Assembly (NCBI GenBank): GCA_026874595.1
Contig: CM049322.1
Location: forward strand, 52,107,386-52,171,385
Source: Sipunculus nudus
Lineage: Eukaryota; Annelida; Sipuncula; Golfingiida; Sipunculidae
Length of the DNA: 64,000 nt
Direction of reading: 5' to 3'
The notes below the pieces were generated by a model, which worked only from the letters and a program-made list of their open reading frames with translations, was not told where the DNA came from and made no database searches. The position numbers and the translations under genes were made by a program. Positions within the stretch are counted from its first letter, which is position 1. Each line of letters begins with the position of its first letter. Positions 56,601 through 64,000 of this stretch are shown piece after piece.

Positions 56601-58850
56601 AAAAGACAATCAGCATCAACAACAAAGATCATTCAACATAAACACAAGAACATTTCATTACATAAATAACAACAAAATTCCAAAAGCATAAACACAAACT
56701 TCCATCAGAATAACATACAAATTCCATCAGCCAAAACCAAATAAAATTTAATTAGCATCAACATAACAAAGATCAATCTGAATAAATACAACAATATTCC
56801 CTTTGCCAAAACACAAAAAAAAATTCAACATGTCTAAACACAATAAAATTAAAAAAAAATAACAAAATTTCATGTCTAAAATCAACAAAATTCAAACAGC
56901 AATAACAACAAAAGTCATCAACAACAAAGTTCAATCAGCATAAACACAAATATATTTCATTTGATAAAACACAACAACATTCATTCAGCCCACACACAAC
57001 AAACAAGAACATCAACAAAACAAAGTTCAATCTGCATAAATACAACAATATTCCATCAGTCTAAACACAACGAAATTAGATCAAAATAAACACAACAAAA
57101 TTTCATCTGTCTAAGAACAATAAAATTCAAACAGCATTAACAACAAAAGTCAGTCAGCACCAACAACAAATTTCAATCAGCATAAACACAACATTTCATT
57201 ATATATATCACAACAAAATTCATTCAGCATAAACACAATAGCATTTCATTAGATAAACAAAACAACATTCATTGAGCCCACACATAACAAGCATAAACAT
57301 AAGAAAACAAAGTGCAATGTGCATAAATACAACAATATTCCATCAGCCTAAACACAACAAAATAAACAACAAAATTTCATCTGTCTAAAAACAATAAAAT
57401 TCGAACAGCATCAACAACAAAAGTCAATCAGCATCAACAACAAAGATCATTCAACATAAACACAACAACATTTCATTACATAAATCACAACAAAATTCCA
57501 AAAGCATAAACACAAACTTCCATCAGAATAACATACAAATTCCATCAGCCAAAACCAAATAAAATTTAATTAGCATCAACATAACAAAGATCAATCTGAA
57601 TAAATACAATAATATTCCCTTTGCCAAAACACAAAAAAAATTCAACATGACTAAACACAATAAAATTCAATAAAAAAAAAATTAACAAAATTTCATGTCT
57701 AAAATCAACAAAATTCAAACAGCAATAACAACAAAAGTCATCAACAACAAAGTTCAATCAGCATAAACACAAATATATTTCATTAGATAAAACACAACAA
57801 CCTTCATTCAGCCCACACACAACAAACAAGAACATCAACAAAACAAAGTTCAATCTGCATAAATACAACAATATTCCATCAGTCTAAACACAACAAAATT
57901 AGATCAAAAATAAACACAACAAAATTTCATCTGTCTAAGAACAATAAAATTCAAACAGCATTAACAACAAAAGTCAGTCAGCACCAACAACAAATTTCAA
58001 TCAGCATAAACACAACATTTCATTATATATATCACAACAAAATTCCAAAAGCATAAACACAAACATCCATCAGAATAATCAACAAACCCCATATAATCAA
58101 ATAGCATCAACATAACAAAGTCCAATCTGCAAAAATACAACAATATTTTTTCAGCTGAAACAATACAAAATTCCATCAGTCTAAACCCAATGAAATTTGA
58201 TCAAAATAATGACAACAAAATTTCATCTTTCCAAAATCCATAAAATTCATTCAGCATAAACAGAACGGAAATCACTCAGCATCAACAACAAAATTCACTC
58301 AGCATAAACACAACAATATTTCATTAGATAAAACACAAACATTCATTCAGCCCACAAATGACAAACACAAACATCAACCAAACAAAGTTCAATACTACAA
58401 TATTCCATCAGCCTAAACACAAACAATTTCATCCATCTAAAAACAATAAAAGCCAAACAGCATTTACAACAAAAGTCAGTTAGCATCAACAACAAAATTC
58501 AATCTGCATAAACACAACAACATTTCATTATATAAAACAATGATATTCAAAAAGCATAAACAGTTTAAACTTCCATCAGAATAAACACAACAAAATCCAT
58601 TCAGCCAAAACCCAACAAAATCAAATAGCATTAACATGACAAAGTTCAATCTGCATAAACACAACAACATTTCATCATATAAAACACAAAAAAATTCCAA
58701 AAGCATAAACACAAACTTCCATTAGAATAAACACAACAAAATCCATTCAGCCAACCCCCCCCCCCAAAAAAAATAAAAATAGCATCAACACAACAAAATG
58801 CCATCATGATAAACAACCCTATTCATTCTGCCAAACACAACAAACTTTAA
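53610..58850 (+). repeat. AT-rich degenerate minisatellite with higher-order structure
   Basis: Over 5 kb of variants of 'cagcataaacacaacaaaattca' (about 25-35 bp). Larger blocks repeat. 'cacataacaagcataaac' at 56461 and 57281 gives 820 bp, and 'gcccacacacaac' at about 55527, 56988 and 57811 gives 1461 and 823 bp. C and G are scarce on this strand. The 60-80-codon open frames here are by-products. Confidence 0.92.
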
Positions 58851-58929
58851 ATCAGTACTCTATTAACCTACAACAAAGAAAGAGGACTCTTTTAAATCTG
58901 AACTTAAATTATTTTCACGTATAAAATGC

Positions 58930-60470
58930 GAAATTTCAGGCTGAGACACCAAACCTCAACTGAGAAAAAGTACATTGATGCAATCTCCATAAATGTAATG
59001 GCAGGGGGCACCACCTGTCTGGTCTACATCAAATATAGGCATATAAACATACAACATTTTAGGCTGATACATCCATCAACTACTGAGATATGAGCAATTT
59101 TTACCCAAAGCAAACAGATCAACAGATGCCATGGGAAAACAATTGCAGATGATGTGATTATAGGTATCTAAGATCTAAGGATATGCCCATTTCAGTTCAA
59201 TCCAGCAAACAGCTCCTGAGAAAAGGTAGGTGGTGCCACCTGTCTGGTCTACAAGAAGACAAGATTGGTGGAAATTCCTAATTTTAGACCAATACATTGA
59301 ATCACTCCCGAGATATGAGCAATTTTTATCCAAAGCAAATGGACAGATGGGCACATGTACTGATGCCACACAAATATGATTACAGATGGCACCACCAGTC
59401 TTGAGCATGAGATGGAGGTTTATCCAAGATCTAAATCATGAACAATTACACCCCAATACATTGAACCACTCCTGATATATGGGCTGTGGTCAATAATGCA
59501 CAAAAAGGATTGCAGAAGACGCCACCAGACTTTGTCAGGCACCAGTCGACATGTAACTCATAAATGTGATGGGTTTTGATAAGATCATTCTAAGGGTCTT
59601 GTAGACATTCTCTTACCACCACTGTAGTAGTAAATATATCCACGTGAAAACAGTACTGTCAACCTCTATTTTGGCGGATGCAATTTGGAGGTCTACACTT
59701 TTTTTTCATTCACGCTTATAAGACCCTGAAGGTCAAGGTCACTGGTAATCAAATCCATCTTAGATACATGAAAACAATTCAAATGTCAAATTTCATTAAC
59801 AAGACATCTGTGTTTTTGAGTTCTTTAGAAAAACAGACAAACACCATATGCATCTCTCCCACATGAGATGGGAGACAAAGTGAACAGCAATTTTTTTTCA
59901 CTATTTTTTTTCAAACAAAGGCACCAAAGAATACAAAAGTTTTTTTTTCCATATGCATCTTTTATACAACAGGACTGTATGTATCATCTACACCTGTATG
60001 TTGTCATTAGAACAATACTACAAAATGTGTGAACTGTCTAATTGGACAAAACATGTGACACAGGTACATATATACAAGATGACAAGTACACCTCAATAAA
60101 TAGCAAATTTAAAACAAATATTTCTGAAAAGCAAAGAACCTTTTTTTTATAGCAATTTGAATGTCATTTTAATTTTTTTTACTTTTTTTTATAAAATTAA
60201 AACACAACGAATGAACAAAACAATGCATTTCAAACTTCAGGTACAAACATCAAAATGATCAGGAAAATCAAACATATTAAATTAAAATATGACACATTCA
60301 AATGATACAAAACATAATAGGTGGCAGCACCAGTCTTGAGTCATGATAAAGTCATCTAATTTTGCAAATAAATACAACATTTCAGGATGAGAGATCAAAC
60401 CATCCTGAATTAACATGCAGCTATGATCTAAAACAGTGACAAGGATGTTAAATAAACTGTAGGGTGGTAC
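58930..60470 (+). repeat. Degenerate palindrome-bearing monomers
   Basis: 'gggggcaccacctgtctggtctac' (about 59004), 'ggtggtgccacctgtctggtctac' (about 59229), 'gatggcaccaccagtc' (about 59385) and 'ggtggcagcaccagtcttg' (about 60321) relate it to the 278-bp dimer family. It also holds T-rich homopolymer tracts at 59880-60190. Confidence 0.7.
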
Positions 60471-60479
60471 CAGCAGTCT

Positions 60480-63400
60480 TATGTAGATGATCTGTCAGTG
60501 ATCCTCAGATATGTAAACACTTCAAGTCAATATCTCAAACCGATCATGAAACATACATCAAATTTATATGGAATAATAATAACCACATGAAAGCAATTGT
60601 AGTTGGCACCACCAATACTATGTTCAAGATGAAGCTATCAAATATTGTCTACACTCATATCCTAAGGCCAATACATCAAACTACACTGTATTGTACAAAA
60701 TAAATCTATCAAAACTTTGCTGACACTCATAATCTCAGGCAAATACATCAAACTACCACTGAGTGGTACACAAACAGTTTTGTACAAGATAAAGCTATTT
60801 AAGCTTTTAGGACCCTCATAATCTCAGGTCAATACATTGCACCACCACTGTGTGGTACACAAAACTGTTGTGTACAAGTTTGTGGACACTCAAAATCTCA
60901 GGCCAATACATTGCACCACTACTGTGGGGTAGACAAAACAGTGTTCTGTACAAGATAAAGCTATTAAAGCTTTGTGGACACTCATAATCTCAGGCCAATA
61001 CATCACACTACCACTGAGTGGCACACAAAACACTTGTGTACAAGATAAAGCTATTAAAGCTTTGTTAACAGTTTTGATCTCAGGCCAATACATCACACTA
61101 CCACTGTGTGGAACACAAAACAGTGTTGTTTACAAGATAAAGGTATTAAAGCTTTGTTGACCTTCATAATCACAGGCCAATAAATCACACTACCACTGAG
61201 TGGTACACAAAACACTGTTGTGTACAAGATAAAGCTATTAAAGCTTTGTTGACAGTCATAATCTCAAGTCAATACATCACACTACCACTGAGTGGTACAC
61301 TAAACACTGTTGTGTACAAGATAAAGCTATTAAAGCTTTGTTAACAGTTTTGATCTCAGGCCAATACATCACACTACCACTGTGTGGAACACAAAACAGT
61401 GTTGTTTACAAGATAAAGGTATTAAAGCTTTGTTGACCTTCATAATCACAGGCCAATACATCACACTACCACTGAGTGGTACACTAAACACTGTTGTGTA
61501 CAAGATAAAGCTATTAAAGCTTTGTTGACAGTCATAATCTCAAGTCAATACATCACACTACCACCGAGTGGTACACTAAACACTGTTGTGTACAAGATAA
61601 AGCTATTAAAGCTTTGTTGACAGTCATAATCTCAAGTCAATACATCACACTACCACTGAGTGGTACACTAAACACTGTTGTGTACAAGATAAAGCTATTA
61701 AAGCTTTGTTGACAGTCATAATCTCAAGTCAATACATCACACTACCACTGAGTGGTACACAAAACAGTGTTGTGTACCGTTTCCCCCCGTGGATAATCCG
61801 CACTTTTTCTCCATGGAATTGAAAACAAAAAACATTGGTGCGTATTATACATGGAAGCATAATTCCAAACTATTTTCCCCATCACATTGGACATCGTATT
61901 GCGGGCCGACGGTGAGTGATAATAAAGGATTTTATGCAAACTAAGTGTATACTCACTGAACTTTATCAAATTAGGCATTAGAAAACATAATAATAGGTTT
62001 TATTTACTGTCATAATTTCAAAAACTTAAAATATACCTTTAATGTGGCTTACAGCCGAATTGTTATGGGTTCATAACTGTAATGAGATTTCAGGAGCCCG
62101 GGTCACCTGGTGTGTAATTCTCAGCCTTGCACCAAGGCAAACAGCCGAAGAACATTGATGATTTGTGAACTGAAATATGCATGACTGTGCATGGTTTGGC
62201 CGACTTCATTTAATGTCATTGTCAGTTGGTAGATGGCGCTGTGCGCACCAGCACTGGGGTTGTTATACCGGGTCATTAATTCTCATAGGAAATGATCCGT
62301 GATACACTTGAATACTTCCTAAACAAATTGAGCCAAGGAAGGGATAATTGCCTAGTGGTCCCTTTAGTTAATTAATTACCCTATTTTGTACATCGTCATG
62401 GTCAGATTGATCAGTTTTACAAATTAATGTTATTACGGCCATGGTGTTATAACTTGATAACAAAGGTTGGGGGATTTTTTTTTGTACTGAACTATATATA
62501 TATATAGAACATCATAGGTCATGCATTCTTGAAAGAAAATCTTTCATGTAGCGTATTGCACTGTAAAGATGAAAGACAAACCACGGGGGCAAAGATCAAA
62601 GATTAAAATCAGGGCACCTCCACTTACGTGGATTAGCAGGTCGTGTCAGTCTGTCACGTGGTCAGGGGAAGTCCAGGGTCTGCCCCAGGTGCCTAGAATA
62701 CCAGGCACCAGCCAGGGTTCGGTAGTCCGTACATTCACACAACAATAGAACAAACAGCGAGTACATACAGGTGACCGCGACTTAACCCATGGGGGCAATC
62801 AACCGGGTCAGCGCTGGATAAACACGATGGCCCGTATTAGGCAGGTCAATTTAATAGTAATATATCACTTTGGTCGGAAAAAAACTCGTAATCTGTAATA
62901 GCCAGGTGGTCGTATTTCACAGCATTTATAAATTGATTATATAACGGAGTTTCGAAAGGGACTGATATAAAATGGTCGTAATTTGCTCGCATTTTACAGG
63001 TGGTTGTTCAGTATATTATATCTTACTTAAAACAGGTACGTGTCAGTATTGTATACTTAACAGCACCCTTTTTTTACATTTGACAGCTAAAGGAGAATGA
63101 CCTTTTTGCTATTTTAAGTGTAACGATCTTCTTCTAAGAGACTTGTCGGTCTGACTGGCAAAGTTTACCTCCATGGAGCCAGTGCATATTTGATTACTAC
63201 GGCGAATACAAGTTGCAGCATTCAAGATTTTGGCCAGAAACAGGCTGCGTATTATACACAGGGTTAGGTGTTTTTCCTCAGAAATTGTTGCTCTAAATAG
63301 GGGTGCGGATTATCAACGGTAGCGGATTATCCACGGGGAAAAACGGTACAAGATAAAGCTATTAAAGCTTTGTTGACCATCATAATCTCAGGCCAATACA

Positions 63401-64000
63401 TCGCACTACCACTGAGTGGTACACTAAACACTGTTGTGTACAAGATAAAGCTATTAAAGCTTTGTTGACCGTCATAATCTCAGGCAAATACATCACACTA
63501 CCACTGTGTGGTACACAAAACACTGTTGTGTACACGATAAAGCTATTAAAGCTTTGTTGACCATCATAATCTCAGGCCAATACATCACACTACAACTGAG
63601 TGGTACACAAAACCTGTTGTGTACAAGATAAAGCTATTAAAGCTTTGTTGACGTTCATAATCTCAGGCTAATACATCACACTACCACTGAGTGGTACACA
63701 AAACCTGTTGTGTACAAGATAAAGCTATTAAAGCTTTGTTGACAGTCATAATCTCAGGCCAATACATCACACTACCACTGAGTGTTACACAAAGCACTGT
63801 TTTGTACAAGATAGAGCTATTAAAGCTTTGTTGACAGTCATAATCTCAGGCAAATACATCACACTACCACTGAGTGTTACACAAAGCACTGTTTTGTACA
63901 AGATAGAGCTATTAAAGCTTTGTTGACAGTCATAATCTCAGGCTAATACATCACACTACCACTGAGTGGTACACAAAACCTGTTGTGTACAAGATAAAGC
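60480..64000 (+). repeat. 92-bp satellite array, interrupted, continues past window
   Basis: 'taaagctttgtt' recurs at 61239, 61331, 61423 and 61515, a 92-bp period. The unit contains 'acatcacactaccactgagtggtacac'. Units before about 60950 are more diverged. The phrase 'ttaacagttttgatctcagg' at 61065 and 61341 marks a 276-bp (three-unit) higher-order repeat. The array is split at 61778-63345 and resumes in register to the last base. Confidence 0.95.
61778..63345. mobile_element. TIR element of 1568 bp inserted in the satellite
   Basis: The ends begin CGTTTCCCCCCGTGGATAAT and, inverted, CGTTTTTCCCCGTGGATAAT; the match runs 24 bp to ..CCGC with two differences. GTAC at 61774-61777 and 63346-63349 is a 4-bp TSD: satellite units elsewhere read tgtgtacaagat with a single GTAC. 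Subterminal 'gcgtattatacacagg'-type words occur near both ends (about 61840 and 63247). No transposase ORF is present. The superfamily is not assigned. Confidence 0.88.

Noticed and set aside
61742..61978. 78-codon minus-strand frame across the left end of the 1568-bp TIR element
   Set aside because: It spans the satellite/element boundary, so it cannot be an element gene.
1..64000. tRNA, rRNA or snRNA genes
   Set aside because: I saw no cloverleaf with A and B boxes and no conserved rRNA stretches on either strand; a covariance-model scan would be decisive.

Overview
The window is a repeat-dominated, AT-rich stretch of a metazoan nuclear genome. I found no convincing host gene and no tRNA, rRNA or CRISPR. 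The repeat repertoire suggests a marine invertebrate, most probably a bivalve or other mollusc. The evidence is many copies of a family that ends in the hairpin AGCTCAGATGACTTACAGTC..GAGCT after a GGAC-rich tract, together with a Gmr1-like LTR element, a Penelope-like element, LINEs, hAT and pogo MITEs and several satellites. The species is an inference.

Layout. 1-3209: repeat debris, a 560-bp MITE with an 8-bp target duplication (TSD) and simple palindromes. 3210-9439: a Ty3/gypsy element on the minus strand with pol order protease-integrase-RT-RNase H (Gmr1 type) and a SCAN-like gag; it is inactivated by stops, frameshifts and deletions. 9440-22450: tandem and dispersed repeat monomers carrying the palindrome GGTGGCGCCACC, interrupted by a pogo MITE (10842-11661) and two different hAT MITEs (13294-14164, 15445-16327). 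22560-23189: an unexplained 209-codon ORF. 23182-23540 and 35971-36327: an inverted repeat pair about 12.4 kb apart. 25230-31100: short-motif repeats, a duplication, a fold-back element and a second copy of the 13294 hAT MITE (29843-30753). 32175-35721: a 3.5-kb composite repeat element with hairpin and palindrome ends. 36640-37330: a 177-bp array.

37551-39909: a LINE in which the RT half is inverted relative to the C-terminal half. It has a 20-bp TSD and a related unoccupied copy elsewhere in the window, the signature of twin priming. 40205-43640: more monomers and a 145-bp array element. 44461-46008: 37-bp and 30-bp minisatellites. 46009-50248: a nearly full-length but decayed LINE (ORF1, APE endonuclease, RT, C-terminal Cys motif) inserted into the 30-bp minisatellite. 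50502-50950: a short complete member of the hairpin-ended family. 51020-53610: a Penelope-like element (RT plus GIY-YIG) whose ends are inverted copies of each other. 53610-58850: an AT-rich minisatellite with roughly 820-bp higher-order repeats. 58930-60470: degenerate monomers. 60480-64000: a 92-bp satellite with a 276-bp higher-order unit, split by a 1568-bp TIR element, running off the window end.

No genes cooperate here in a pathway. The biology is nested transposition, satellite formation and element decay. The strongest observations are the Gmr1/SCAN-type element, the twin-primed LINE with its unoccupied-site paralogue, and the shared palindrome and termini that tie several differently sized tandem repeats into one candidate non-autonomous (Helentron-like) superfamily.
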